Shown here piece by piece: positions 1 to 7,438 of a stretch of DNA of 15,319 bases. This DNA is from Crocinitomicaceae bacterium. GTDB lineage: Bacteria > Bacteroidota > Bacteroidia > Flavobacteriales_D > Crocinitomicaceae. A program made the position numbers and the translations under genes. Position 1 is the stretch's first letter; every line of letters starts with the position of its first letter. The notes below the pieces were generated by a model that made no database searches, was not told the origin of the DNA, and saw only the letters and a program-made list of their open reading frames with translations. The stretch is from contig JAURNA010000199.1 of NCBI GenBank assembly GCA_030830385.1, positions 1-15,319 on the forward strand. Reading direction: 5' to 3'.

Positions 1-1187
1 ACGGAGCGCACAATTACCATCCGTTGGGCGTTGTTCTCTCAAAAGGTAAAGGAGTTCATGTCTGGGATGTGGAAGGAAAGCAATACTACGATTTTCTTGC
101 AGCGTATTCAGCGGTGAATCAAGGGCATTGTCACCCAAAGATCATCGGGGCAATGGTAGAACAGGCAAAAACACTCACACTTACCTCACGCGCATTTTAC
201 AACGATGCACTCGGTCCTTACGAGAAGTTCGTTACGGAATACTTTGGATTTGATAAGGTATTGCCAATGAACACAGGAGCTGAAGCAGTGGAAACAGCGA
301 TTAAATTGTGTCGCAAGTGGGCGTACGAAAAGAAAGGAATCAACGAGAATGAAGCGAAGATTATCGTGTGCGATGGAAATTTTCACGGGCGCACAACGAC
401 GATTATTTCCTTCTCCAACGATCCGGATGCGAACAAGAACTTTGGACCGTATACACCCGGATTTATTCGGATTCCATACGACGATCTAAATGCGTTGGAG
501 GAAGCATTGAAACAAGACAGTGTAGCTGGATTTCTCGTAGAGCCAATCCAGGGAGAAGCAGGAGTTTACGTCCCTTCTGAGGGATACCTGAAGTCCGCAA
601 AAATACTGTGCGAAAACGCAGGAGTATTGTTCCTGGCAGATGAGGTGCAAACCGGAATCGCGCGAACCGGAAAGTTACTGGCTGTAGATCACGAAGATGT
701 TCAACCGGATATTCTAATTCTTGGAAAAGCGATTTCCGGAGGAGCCTATCCCGTGTCTGCAGTGCTTGCAAACGATGAAATTATGATGGTCATCAAGCCC
801 GGTCAGCATGGCTCTACTTTCGGGGGGAACCCGGTTGCTGCAAAAGTAGCCGTGGCTGCTCTTGAAGTTGTTCGTGATGAACATTTAGCAGAAAATGCAG
901 AAGAGCTCGGACAATTGTTTCGCAGCGAAATGCAGCGCATTATAGATCAGACTGATCTGGTGGTGAAAGTGCGAGGTAAAGGGTTGTTAAATGCGATCAT
1001 TGTGAACGATTCACCGGATAGCGATACGGCATGGAACCTTTGTGTAGCCCTGAAAGAAAACGGACTCCTTGCGAAACCAACACACGGAAACATCATTCGT
1101 TTTGCCCCGCCTCTTGTAATGAACAAAGAGCAATTGATGGAGTGCGTTGCCATCATTGAAAAAACAATCATGCACTTCACCAAATAA
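1..1187 (+). CDS. rocD: Ornithine aminotransferase, 5'-truncated by window edge
   Basis: PLP-dependent class III aminotransferase that moves the delta-amino group of ornithine to 2-oxoglutarate, giving glutamate semialdehyde (arginine/proline metabolism, cytosol). The reading frame is open to the window edge from base 3 and begins GAHNYHPLGVVL, which matches an internal segment of the family, so the true start lies upstream and the TTG at 24 is not it. Visible hallmarks are the NTGAEAVE segment that binds the cofactor phosphate, the aspartate of ADEVQTG (codon 639-641) that contacts the pyridine nitrogen, and the Schiff-base lysine in LGKAISGG (codon 726-728). GSTFGGNP, near the end of the cofactor site, is also intact. 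About 395 residues are present, so only a short N-terminal piece is missing. Other class III aminotransferases (acetylornithine type) are possible, but the AAYSAVNQGHCHPK segment favours the ornithine enzyme. TAA stop at 1185. Confidence 0.93.
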   Translation, partial: GAHNYHPLGVVLSKGKGVHVWDVEGKQYYDFLAAYSAVNQGHCHPKIIGAMVEQAKTLTLTSRAFYNDALGPYEKFVTEYFGFDKVLPMNTGAEAVETAIKLCRKWAYEKKGINENEAKIIVCDGNFHGRTTTIISFSNDPDANKNFGPYTPGFIRIPYDDLNALEEALKQDSVAGFLVEPIQGEAGVYVPSEGYLKSAKILCENAGVLFLADEVQTGIARTGKLLAVDHEDVQPDILILGKAISGGAYPVSAVLANDEIMMVIKPGQHGSTFGGNPVAAKVAVAALEVVRDEHLAENAEELGQLFRSEMQRIIDQTDLVVKVRGKGLLNAIIVNDSPDSDTAWNLCVALKENGLLAKPTHGNIIRFAPPLVMNKEQLMECVAIIEKTIMHFTK

Positions 1188-1452
1188 GCGAAGTATTCAA
1201 TAAATGCTTAAGTCCTACCGGAGACGTTCCCGTATACATATTCGCGGACATCGTTCCCGGTGTACACAGAGGTTCTTTGCCAACTTGAAGTCCAAAGGCC
1301 TGACGGGCTTTCGTGGTAGGTAAAGGCACGCCGGCCATTTGAACTCCGCCCGCGCGAAAGGTCAGTTCCGCGTTCGATAATCTGCTTTTGAGCATGGAAC
1401 CCGAAAGCAGGGGTAAAAGCATTACCAGAACGACAAAAATGAACCGTTTCAC
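1177..1452 (-). CDS. Possible small exported protein of unknown function
   Basis: An open frame on the minus strand runs to a TGA at 1179-1177 and overlaps the end of rocD by 11 bases. The most sensible start is the GTG at 1452, which gives a 91-residue protein opening with KRFIFVVLVMLLPLLSGS: a lysine and arginine, then a hydrophobic stretch like a signal peptide. The frame stays open up to an ATG at 1587, but the extra 45 residues carry no recognisable domain and overlap the putative promoter of the next gene. The mature part contains AGGVQMAGVPLPTTKARQ and a single cysteine; I recognise no family. In favour are the signal-like start and the otherwise empty region. Against are the non-ATG start, the lack of a clear promoter and the unremarkable composition. 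It could be a chance frame. Confidence 0.38.
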   Translation of the reverse strand: MKRFIFVVLVMLLPLLSGSMLKSRLSNAELTFRAGGVQMAGVPLPTTKARQAFGLQVGKEPLCTPGTMSANMYTGTSPVGLKHLLNTSLIW

Positions 1453-1603
1453 AATTAGGGCTCTTATTAGTAAAACGCGGATATTCAAAAAGGTAACAGA
1501 AAAAATTTCATGAAAGCTGTTCCGGCACCATTCATTGGGCAATTCAACCACATAAAAACAGGCAATTAACGTATATTTGTGATCCATGTAAAAATCAGTT
1601 CAA
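1188..1603. other. Intergenic stretch between rocD and phosphohexomutase
   Basis: No confident gene lies here. It holds the possible minus-strand small ORF described separately, a Bacteroidota -7-like element at 1572-1579, and a weak hairpin just after the rocD stop (aagtatt at 1191-1197 and aatgctt at 1203-1209, one G-U pair, no T-tract) that is not convincing as a terminator. The 1453-1571 part has no recognisable RNA gene or repeat. Confidence 0.5.
1572..1579 (+). promoter_or_regulatory. Bacteroidota-type -7 element for phosphohexomutase
   Basis: TATATTTG matches the TAnnTTTG -7 consensus known from Bacteroides and Flavobacterium. It ends 24 bases before the TTG start at 1604, which would give a leader of roughly 15-20 bases. 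I see no TTG -33 box at the expected distance; the nearest upstream TTG, at 1535, is too far away. The call rests on the -7 box alone. Confidence 0.45.
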
Positions 1604-3001
1604 TTGAGTGGAAAAATTAAATTTGGAACAGACGGCTGGAGAGCAATTATAGCCGATCAGTATACAGTTGACAACGTAGCTCGCGTCTCGCTGGCCACCT
1701 CAAGATGGTTGAAGCAAAACTACGATCATCCTTCGGTAATCATCGGACATGATTGTCGCTTCGCCGGAGAATTATTCATGCACACAGCGGCTAAAATCTT
1801 CGTTCATCAGGGAATTTCAGTGAAGATGGCAGAAGGATTCGTTTCAACGCCAATGGTATCACTCGGTGCCGTAAAACTCGAATGTTCGGTTGGTGTGGTG
1901 ATCACGGCAAGCCACAACCCCCCGGGATACAACGGATTTAAACTAAAATCCCACCACGGCGGCCCGTTGTCACCTCAAAAAGTCCAGGAAATCGAAGACA
2001 TTATTCCCGATGAACACGGCTTGAACCTCGGGCAAATTTCCCTGGAATCTCCACTGCTTGAGATTGTTGACCTTGAGACAATGTACGTAGATCACGCACG
2101 CTCAAAGTTCGACCTTGAAGCGATCGAAAATTCGGGCATGAAACTGGTTTACGACGCTATGTGGGGAGCAGGACAGCGAGCGATGAAACGACTTTTGCCG
2201 AACATTGATTTTCTCCACTGTGAACACAACCCATCGTTTATGGGACAGGCACCAGAGCCAATTGCGAAAAACCTACAGGAATTGGAATCCTTCATCAAAG
2301 AGCGGGGAGATATTGATTGTGCTCTTGCTACAGATGGAGATGCAGATCGCATTGGACTGTACAATGGAAAAGGTGAATTTATCGATTCTCATCATATCAT
2401 ACTGCTGCTGATTCACTACCTGGCCAAGTACAAGGGAATGGACGGAAAAGTAGCCGTCGCATTCAGTGCTACGCCAAAAGTAGGACGCATGGCAAGCCAT
2501 TATGGATTCGACTACGATGTGGTAAAAATCGGGTTCAAGTACATCGCCGGAATCATGGTAGAACAGGACGTTCTCGTTGGAGGAGAAGAATCCGGGGGAA
2601 TCGCAACCAAAGGTCATATCCCTGAGCGTGATGGAATCTGGATGGGACTGATCATCTGGGAATTCATGGCAAAATCCGGAAAAACACTTGATGATTTGAT
2701 TGCCGAAGTGTACGAGATTGTGGGAAGTTTCAAGTTCGAACGAAGCGATTTGCACATCACAGAAGATCTCAAACAAAAAATCATTGACAAATGCAAAAAT
2801 GATGAGTACAAAGCATTTGGAGATTACGCCGTAGATCGCATAGAAACCATTGACGGATTCAAGTATTTCTTTGATGATGATCGATGGGTAATGATTCGTC
2901 CATCCGGTACAGAACCTGTTTTACGCATTTATGCTGAGGCACCAACACTGGATGAAGTACGTGTGATTTTGAAGATGACGGAAGACACAATCTGCAATTA
3001 G
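1604..3001 (+). CDS. Phosphoglucomutase/phosphomannomutase family protein
   Basis: Alpha-D-phosphohexomutase that interconverts hexose 1- and 6-phosphates for nucleotide-sugar and cell-wall precursor supply, in the cytosol. At 465 residues it has the normal length and all four site loops: FGTDGWR near the N-terminus, the phosphoserine loop TASHNPPGYNGFK (catalytic Ser103), the metal loop DGDADR (residues 244-249), the sugar loop GGEESGG (326-332) and the phosphate loop RPSGTEP (432-438). Whether glucose, mannose or glucosamine phosphate is the substrate cannot be told from these motifs. The start is TTG: the only nearby in-frame ATG, at 1586, is followed at once by a TAA, so no in-frame ATG can serve. 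Homologues begin about the same distance before KFGTDGWR, which supports the TTG. aroC follows 62 bases downstream on the same strand and may be cotranscribed. Confidence 0.93.
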   Translation: MSGKIKFGTDGWRAIIADQYTVDNVARVSLATSRWLKQNYDHPSVIIGHDCRFAGELFMHTAAKIFVHQGISVKMAEGFVSTPMVSLGAVKLECSVGVVITASHNPPGYNGFKLKSHHGGPLSPQKVQEIEDIIPDEHGLNLGQISLESPLLEIVDLETMYVDHARSKFDLEAIENSGMKLVYDAMWGAGQRAMKRLLPNIDFLHCEHNPSFMGQAPEPIAKNLQELESFIKERGDIDCALATDGDADRIGLYNGKGEFIDSHHIILLLIHYLAKYKGMDGKVAVAFSATPKVGRMASHYGFDYDVVKIGFKYIAGIMVEQDVLVGGEESGGIATKGHIPERDGIWMGLIIWEFMAKSGKTLDDLIAEVYEIVGSFKFERSDLHITEDLKQKIIDKCKNDEYKAFGDYAVDRIETIDGFKYFFDDDRWVMIRPSGTEPVLRIYAEAPTLDEVRVILKMTEDTICN

Positions 3002-3063
3002 ATGCCGCACAACCGGACTTTCAGTTGATTCGATCATGCGATAATCCAAAATAACCAGCACTT

Positions 3064-4128
3064 ATGAGTTCAACCATCGGTACCTTATTTCGACTGACAA
3101 CGTTCGGTGAATCACACGGGAAGGCAATCGGGGGAGTCATAGATGGCATGCCCGCTGGGATTGAGTTGGATCTTGAAGCAATTCAACGTGAACTGGACAG
3201 ACGTCGACCGGGGCAATCGGCAATCGTAACGCAGCGCAAGGAATCGGATACAGTTGAATTTCTTTCAGGCGTTTTTGAAGGAAAAACGACGGGTACACCG
3301 ATCGGATTCGTGATTCCAAACAATGATCAACGATCAGGAGATTACGATCAGCTGAAAGATGTCTTTCGTCCGTCACATGCAGATTTCACCTACGAAAAAA
3401 AATACGGACACCGTGATTATCGCGGAGGAGGTCGATCCTCAGCACGGGAAACGGCGTGCAGAGTCGTAGCAGGAGCATTGGCACGTCAAGCCCTGGAAAA
3501 ATACGGAATTGATGTATTTGCATATGTGGATCAAATCGGTCCGTTGGAGATGCAGGGAGAAGTTGATCGGGCTGAAATTGAAAAAAACCCTGTTCGTTGC
3601 GCAAATGCAGACGATGCACGAAGAATGGAAGACCTCGTACGGGTGGTCCGGAAAGACGGAGATACGATCGGAGGAAGTGTACGTTGTGAGATTCACGGTT
3701 TACCTGTAGGATTGGGCGAACCCGTTTTTGACAAATTACACGCGTCTCTTGGCCATGCGATCCTCTCGATTAATGCTGTGAAAGGAATCGAATTCGGTTC
3801 GGGTTTTGAAGCAATTGAGATGAGAGGTTCGGAACACAACGATCGCATTTTGCCCGATGGAACCACTGAAACGAACTACTCCGGAGGTATTCAGGGAGGA
3901 ATATCCAATGGAATGCCCGTTCATTTCCGAACCGCATTCAAACCGGTCGCAACGATCGTAAAAGATCAACAATCCATCGGCAAAGATGGAAACGAAGTCA
4001 TAGTTTCAGGAAAGGGACGCCATGATCCGTGTGTGGTTCCAAGAGCGGTTCCCATTGTTGAAGCAATGGCATTGCTTGTGATCATGGATTTCTATTTGCG
4101 TTATCAGGCAATGCGCCACCATTCCTAA
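3064..4128 (+). CDS. aroC: Chorismate synthase
   Basis: Last step of the shikimate pathway: converts 5-enolpyruvylshikimate 3-phosphate to chorismate using reduced FMN, in the cytosol. The 354-residue protein has normal length and begins MSSTIGTLFRLTTFGESHG, carrying the first signature (GESHG, residues 15-19). It continues with RRRPGQS, the segment RPSHADFTYEKKYGHRDYRG followed by GGGRSSARET, and the C-terminal KGRHDPCVVPRAVP. The histidines and arginines of the active site in these motifs are all present. The ATG start is clear and the 62-base gap before it shows no TAnnTTTG promoter, so it may be read through from the phosphohexomutase. Its TAA stop overlaps the TAG stop of the converging acetyltransferase gene. 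Confidence 0.97.
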   Translation: MSSTIGTLFRLTTFGESHGKAIGGVIDGMPAGIELDLEAIQRELDRRRPGQSAIVTQRKESDTVEFLSGVFEGKTTGTPIGFVIPNNDQRSGDYDQLKDVFRPSHADFTYEKKYGHRDYRGGGRSSARETACRVVAGALARQALEKYGIDVFAYVDQIGPLEMQGEVDRAEIEKNPVRCANADDARRMEDLVRVVRKDGDTIGGSVRCEIHGLPVGLGEPVFDKLHASLGHAILSINAVKGIEFGSGFEAIEMRGSEHNDRILPDGTTETNYSGGIQGGISNGMPVHFRTAFKPVATIVKDQQSIGKDGNEVIVSGKGRHDPCVVPRAVPIVEAMALLVIMDFYLRYQAMRHHS

Positions 4129-4613
4129 AGAAAACGCTGCATAATTACGATGTCCAGCCAACGGTTGAATTTGTACCCCACTTCGCGCATTTCACCCACA
4201 ACTTCGAAACCGAGTTTGGCGTGAAATCCAATGCTATCCCGGTTAGAAGCATCGACAACACCGATCATGGAATGAATATTTTGTTCCCGGGCCAGTTCGA
4301 TGAGTCGCTCCATTAACCCGATCCCAATTCCTTTTCCTCGTGCTTCCGGAATGAGGTAAACAGAATGCTCCATCGTGAATTGATATCCAATTTTCCTCCG
4401 AAATGGATCGTAGGTCGCAAATCCAAGCATTTTTCCATTCTCCTCTGCGGCAATTACCGGTCGACCTTTGGCCTTTTTTTCCTCGAACCATTCTTGAATT
4501 TCCTCTTCGGACATTGGATCGTAGGAGTAGTTACTGGTTCCGTGCACAATTTCGTCGTTGAAAATCGACAAAATCACCGGCAAATCCTCAATATTGGCAT
4601 CCCGAATGTTCAT
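4125..4613 (-). CDS. GNAT N-acetyltransferase, phosphinothricin acetyltransferase-like
   Basis: Cytosolic acetyl-CoA-dependent N-acetyltransferase, 162 residues, of the single-domain PAT/YncA-like group that acetylates small amines or amino-acid analogues such as methionine sulfoximine. It begins with the typical MNIRDANIEDLPVILSIFND and has FNDEIVHGTSNYSYDP, GRPVIAAEENGKMLGFATY, the acetyl-CoA pyrophosphate loop PEARGKGIGIGLM (motif A), and DASNRDSIGFHAKLGFEVVG, in which the asparagine and the FHAKLGF helix are characteristic. The true substrate is unknown, and resistance to phosphinothricin should not be assumed. Its ATG overlaps the TGA of the upstream small exported protein as ATGA, so the two are probably translated from one message. 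Its stop overlaps that of aroC tail to tail. Confidence 0.87.
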   Translation of the reverse strand: MNIRDANIEDLPVILSIFNDEIVHGTSNYSYDPMSEEEIQEWFEEKKAKGRPVIAAEENGKMLGFATYDPFRRKIGYQFTMEHSVYLIPEARGKGIGIGLMERLIELAREQNIHSMIGVVDASNRDSIGFHAKLGFEVVGEMREVGYKFNRWLDIVIMQRFL

Positions 4614-5002
4614 CGCCAGGTATACCCCTTGAGAATTTTTGGCTTTTCGTAGCGATACGTGTCAAAACAGATGCCCCCCAACTGCTTAGCCCCTTCAGTG
4701 CGAATACGATCGGTTACCGTTTTTTCCTTTCCCGTTCGCGGGTACTTTTTATCAGCACCATAATAAGACGCCCCGTTTCCGGATTTCTCGTAATGAACGG
4801 TTTCTCCGCTCGAACCTTTCAGGTGGCTCAGATAGGTCATGATTTCCGCTGGCATATCGCCGCCTCCCGCTTTGATTGGGTTCTTTGATTTAAAACCATA
4901 GCTGCCTCCGGCTACCAATGTATCGATGGAAAGGGTATCGAACCGGGCATTACTCTGAACGACAAACAACGCAAACAAAAGAGGAAAAAGGTAGATTTTC
5001 AT
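4610..5002 (-). CDS. Small exported protein of a Bacteroidota-type family, function unknown
   Basis: A 130-residue protein with a clear signal peptide (MKIYLFPLLFALFVVQSNA, cleavage probably after residue 19) and a mature part of about 110 residues. The arrangement YGFKSKNPIKAGGG, then YLSHLKGSSGETVHYEKSGN, then a tail of YRYEKPKILKGYTW resembles, from memory, a small exported Bacteroidota family with a YGY..NPIKVGG ... GPNGE...Y.R.GS ... P.GFT layout. Members of that family are often labelled 2-dehydro-3-deoxyphosphooctonate aldolase by mistaken transfer. Nothing here looks like an aldolase barrel: the protein is far too short and is exported. Only one cysteine is present, and no lipobox is seen. 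It lies first in a two-gene unit with the GNAT gene (ATGA overlap) and is divergent from DUF4293. Function unknown. Confidence 0.78.
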   Translation of the reverse strand: MKIYLFPLLFALFVVQSNARFDTLSIDTLVAGGSYGFKSKNPIKAGGGDMPAEIMTYLSHLKGSSGETVHYEKSGNGASYYGADKKYPRTGKEKTVTDRIRTEGAKQLGGICFDTYRYEKPKILKGYTWR

Positions 5003-5014
5003 GAGCCTTTTTTC

Positions 5015-5045
5015 TAAAATTAATTGAACGGTACAGATTACGCAA
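5015..5045 (-). promoter_or_regulatory. Possible promoter of the exported protein/GNAT pair
   Basis: Read on the minus strand, TTG (5045-5043) is followed after 20 bases by TAATTTTA (5022-5015), which fits the Bacteroidota TTG-N19-TAnnTTTG pattern except for the last base. It would place the transcript start only a few bases before the ATG at 5002, so the leader would be very short. It lies in the 95-bp divergent region shared with DUF4293. Confidence 0.35.
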
Positions 5046-5074
5046 GATTTATGGGGTTCTATTCCGAATCGAAC

Positions 5075-5082
5075 TATCTTTG
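5075..5082 (+). promoter_or_regulatory. Bacteroidota-type -7 element for DUF4293/ABC-F operon
   Basis: TATCTTTG is an exact match to the TAnnTTTG -7 consensus and ends 15 bases before the ATG at 5098. It overlaps the upstream in-frame TTG at 5080, which argues that translation begins at 5098. No TTG -33 box stands at the usual distance. Confidence 0.55.
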
Positions 5083-5097
5083 TTTAAAATTACATCC

Positions 5098-5574
5098 ATG
5101 ATACAACGCGTTCAAACGCTTTACTTGAGCATGGCGTTCATCTTGCTCGTGATTGTTGCTACAGGAGTAACCTTCTTCAGCTACGTCGCGGACGGTGTTC
5201 GTTATTCGTTCGATGCTTTTGGAATTACGCATGCAAATGTCGAGACCGGTGAGTTAATAGGGCATACAGACACGTTTGCATTTATCGGGATCATTACCCT
5301 GGGACTCATGTGTGTGGCAACCGTACTTTCATACAAGGCATTGGATCGCCAGTTGAAAACAGGACGCATTTTGTTTTTCCTCTATTTTCTGGCTGTGATC
5401 GGAGTGGTGCTCGCGAGCATTATGGGTGACAAGTTCCTCGGTGTTGAAGCCGGTGTTCGTGAAATGGGCCTCGGATTTGTTCTTTTCATCGCCGGATTCC
5501 CGTTTACATTCCTTGCGAATCTGGGCATCAAGCGAGATAAACGCGTTCTGGATTCCCTGGATCGCCTGCGCTAA
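5098..5574 (+). CDS. DUF4293 family integral membrane protein
   Basis: A 158-residue inner-membrane protein of unknown function. It begins MIQRVQTLYLSMAFILL, and the MIQR(I/V)QT(L/V)YL opening is the hallmark of the Bacteroidota DUF4293 family. Four membrane segments are visible at about residues 8-30, 59-79, 91-109 and 123-143. The basic loop KALDRQLKTGR between segments 2 and 3 and the basic C-terminus KRDKR suggest that both ends face the cytosol. The loop between segments 1 and 2 is periplasmic and poor in basic residues. The frame can be extended to a TTG at 5080, but that lies within the putative promoter, so the ATG at 5098 is preferred. The stop is one base before the ABC-F start, so the two are very likely one operon. 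Confidence 0.88.
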   Translation: MIQRVQTLYLSMAFILLVIVATGVTFFSYVADGVRYSFDAFGITHANVETGELIGHTDTFAFIGIITLGLMCVATVLSYKALDRQLKTGRILFFLYFLAVIGVVLASIMGDKFLGVEAGVREMGLGFVLFIAGFPFTFLANLGIKRDKRVLDSLDRLR

Positions 5575-5575
5575 T

Positions 5576-7438
5576 ATGAATTACCTCTCGGTAGAAGAAA
5601 TTTCCAAGTCCTTTGGAGACCGCGTTCTCTTCGAAGGCGTAACCTTTGGGATTGATCAGGGTCAAAAAGTCGCAATCGTAGCAAAAAATGGTCACGGTAA
5701 AACCACCTTGCTTCAATGCCTGATCGGAACGCAGCCCACGGATTCCGGTCGTGTTGTATTTCGCAAAGGAATTCGCATTGCCTACATGGAACAGGGCGAT
5801 CAACTCAATCCTGATCATACGATCATTGAAGAAGTATATGCCCACGACCTGCCCGAGTTAAACGCGCTCAAAGACTATACGACCGCCTTGCAAAACAACG
5901 ATGAGAAGTTGATGGAAAAGGCATTTGCAGAGGTGAATGAACGGAATGCCTGGGATATCGAAGTACGTGTGAATCAGACGTTGTCTATACTGAAATTGGA
6001 CGATCCGAAACAAAAAATTGCCACCTTATCAGGAGGACAAAAGAAACGCGTTGCCCTGGCCAAAGTATTGATTGCTGAGCCTGACTTTCTGATTCTGGAT
6101 GAGCCTACTAACCATTTGGATCTGGATATGATTGAGTGGTTGGAAGAGATTCTTTCCACGTCTTCCGCGACGATTTTGATGGTTACTCACGACCGTTATT
6201 TCCTGGAGGTGATCTGCGATTCCATCATCGAGCTGGAGAACAAACAGACGTACAAGTACAAAGGGAATTTCTCATACTACCTTGAGAAGAAAGCCGAGCT
6301 GGAAGAGCAGACGATGGCCACCATCGAAAAGGCGAAGAACCAGTTCCGGAAGGAGTTGGAATGGATGAGACGCCAGCCCAAAGCGCGGGGTACCAAGCAA
6401 AAAGCCCGGCAAGATGCGTTTTACGAGACGAAAAAAGTGGCCCGGCAACGCATGGACAAAGACGAGCTGGATATTCCGGTTAAAATGGAACGACTCGGTT
6501 CCAAAATCCTTGAGTTGCATCGGATAGGGAAAGCTTTTGGCGAGAAACGAATTCTGCATGATTTCTCGTACGTTTTCAAGCGGAAGGAACGCGTTGGAAT
6601 TGTTGGAAACAACGGCTCGGGAAAATCGACCTTTTTGAAAATGATTATGGGGCAGGAAGCTCCGGACAAAGGAAAGATTGTTATCGGCGATACGGTCATT
6701 TTTGGATACTACGATCAGGAAATGCCCCAATATCCCGATGATAAGAAGGTCATCGATATCGTTCGGGACATTGCGGAGTTCATTCCGTTGGAGAAAGGAC
6801 GGCAAATGTCTGCGGCGCACTTGCTGGAAACGTTTCTCTTTCCCCGCGATATGCACTACAACTATGTACATAAGCTGAGTGGAGGGGAAAAGCGACGATT
6901 GAAATTGCTCACAGTATTGATCCGGAATCCCAATTTCCTGATCCTCGATGAGCCTACGAACGATCTGGATATTTTCGTATTGGGCGTGCTTGAGGATTAT
7001 TTGAGGAGCTTTCAGGGCTGCCTGATTGTCGTTTCCCACGATCGTTACTTCATGGATAAAATGGTGGATCACCTTTTCGCTTTTGATGGCGAAGGAGAGA
7101 TTCGTGACCTGACCGGTAATTATGAAGTATTCCGAAAACGGAAGATAGAGGAGGAACGCCAACGAAAGCGAGCCGTGCGTTCCACGACTGTTGTTGAGCA
7201 AAAGCTGACGAAGAGCGAAGAAAAGCGAAAGCTAAGCTATAAAGAACAGCAGGAGTTCAGTGGGCTGGAAGGTGAATTGGAGGCTCTTGAAGAAGAAAAG
7301 GAGCAGCTTTCTCTCAAGTTGAGCGATGCATCACTGGATGGTGAAGCACTCAATGCTGCCGGAAAGCGCCTGAGTGAAGTGGTGCAGTTAATCGAGCAAA
7401 AAACCGATCGCTGGCTCGAACTTTCGGAATTCGCTTAG
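5576..7438 (+). CDS. ABC-F family ATPase (Uup-like, with C-terminal coiled coil)
   Basis: Soluble twin-ATPase of the ABC-F group, which has no membrane domain; members act on ribosomes (translation factor or antibiotic protection) and Uup also on DNA. From the ATG at 5576 it is 620 residues. Domain 1 has Walker A AKNGHGKT (36-43), signature LSGGQ (151-155) and Walker B LILDEP (172-177). Domain 2 has GNNGSGKS (344-351), LSGGE (434-438) and LILDEPTNDLD with Asp458 and Glu459. The basic linker (PKARGTKQKARQ) fits the interdomain P-site-tRNA region. The last 80 residues are charged and heptad-like (LEGELEALEEEKEQL), as in the Uup C-terminal coiled coil, so a housekeeping Uup-like role is likelier than drug resistance. 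An upstream extension of the frame overlaps DUF4293 and is rejected. The first glycine of Walker A in domain 1 is alanine. Its TAG overlaps the SGNH hydrolase stop. Confidence 0.93.
   Translation: MNYLSVEEISKSFGDRVLFEGVTFGIDQGQKVAIVAKNGHGKTTLLQCLIGTQPTDSGRVVFRKGIRIAYMEQGDQLNPDHTIIEEVYAHDLPELNALKDYTTALQNNDEKLMEKAFAEVNERNAWDIEVRVNQTLSILKLDDPKQKIATLSGGQKKRVALAKVLIAEPDFLILDEPTNHLDLDMIEWLEEILSTSSATILMVTHDRYFLEVICDSIIELENKQTYKYKGNFSYYLEKKAELEEQTMATIEKAKNQFRKELEWMRRQPKARGTKQKARQDAFYETKKVARQRMDKDELDIPVKMERLGSKILELHRIGKAFGEKRILHDFSYVFKRKERVGIVGNNGSGKSTFLKMIMGQEAPDKGKIVIGDTVIFGYYDQEMPQYPDDKKVIDIVRDIAEFIPLEKGRQMSAAHLLETFLFPRDMHYNYVHKLSGGEKRRLKLLTVLIRNPNFLILDEPTNDLDIFVLGVLEDYLRSFQGCLIVVSHDRYFMDKMVDHLFAFDGEGEIRDLTGNYEVFRKRKIEEERQRKRAVRSTTVVEQKLTKSEEKRKLSYKEQQEFSGLEGELEALEEEKEQLSLKLSDASLDGEALNAAGKRLSEVVQLIEQKTDRWLELSEFA

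Noticed and set aside
1453..1587. 45-residue upstream extension of the small minus-strand frame to the ATG at 1587
   Set aside because: It overlaps the putative phosphohexomutase promoter, has no domain, and places the signal-like segment in mid-protein.
4125..4613. GNAT gene as a phosphinothricin resistance determinant
   Set aside because: The family is broad and most members act on other amines or amino-acid analogues; nothing in the context suggests resistance or transfer.
5426..5575. Upstream extension of the ABC-F frame to 5426
   Set aside because: It would overlap DUF4293 in another frame, and the ABC-F family begins right at the ATG at 5576 with NYLSVEEISKSFG.
6272..7201. Open frame of 309 residues on the minus strand inside the ABC-F gene
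   Set aside because: It lies wholly antisense to a well-supported gene with intact ATPase motifs, and its product shows no recognisable domain or plausible start context.
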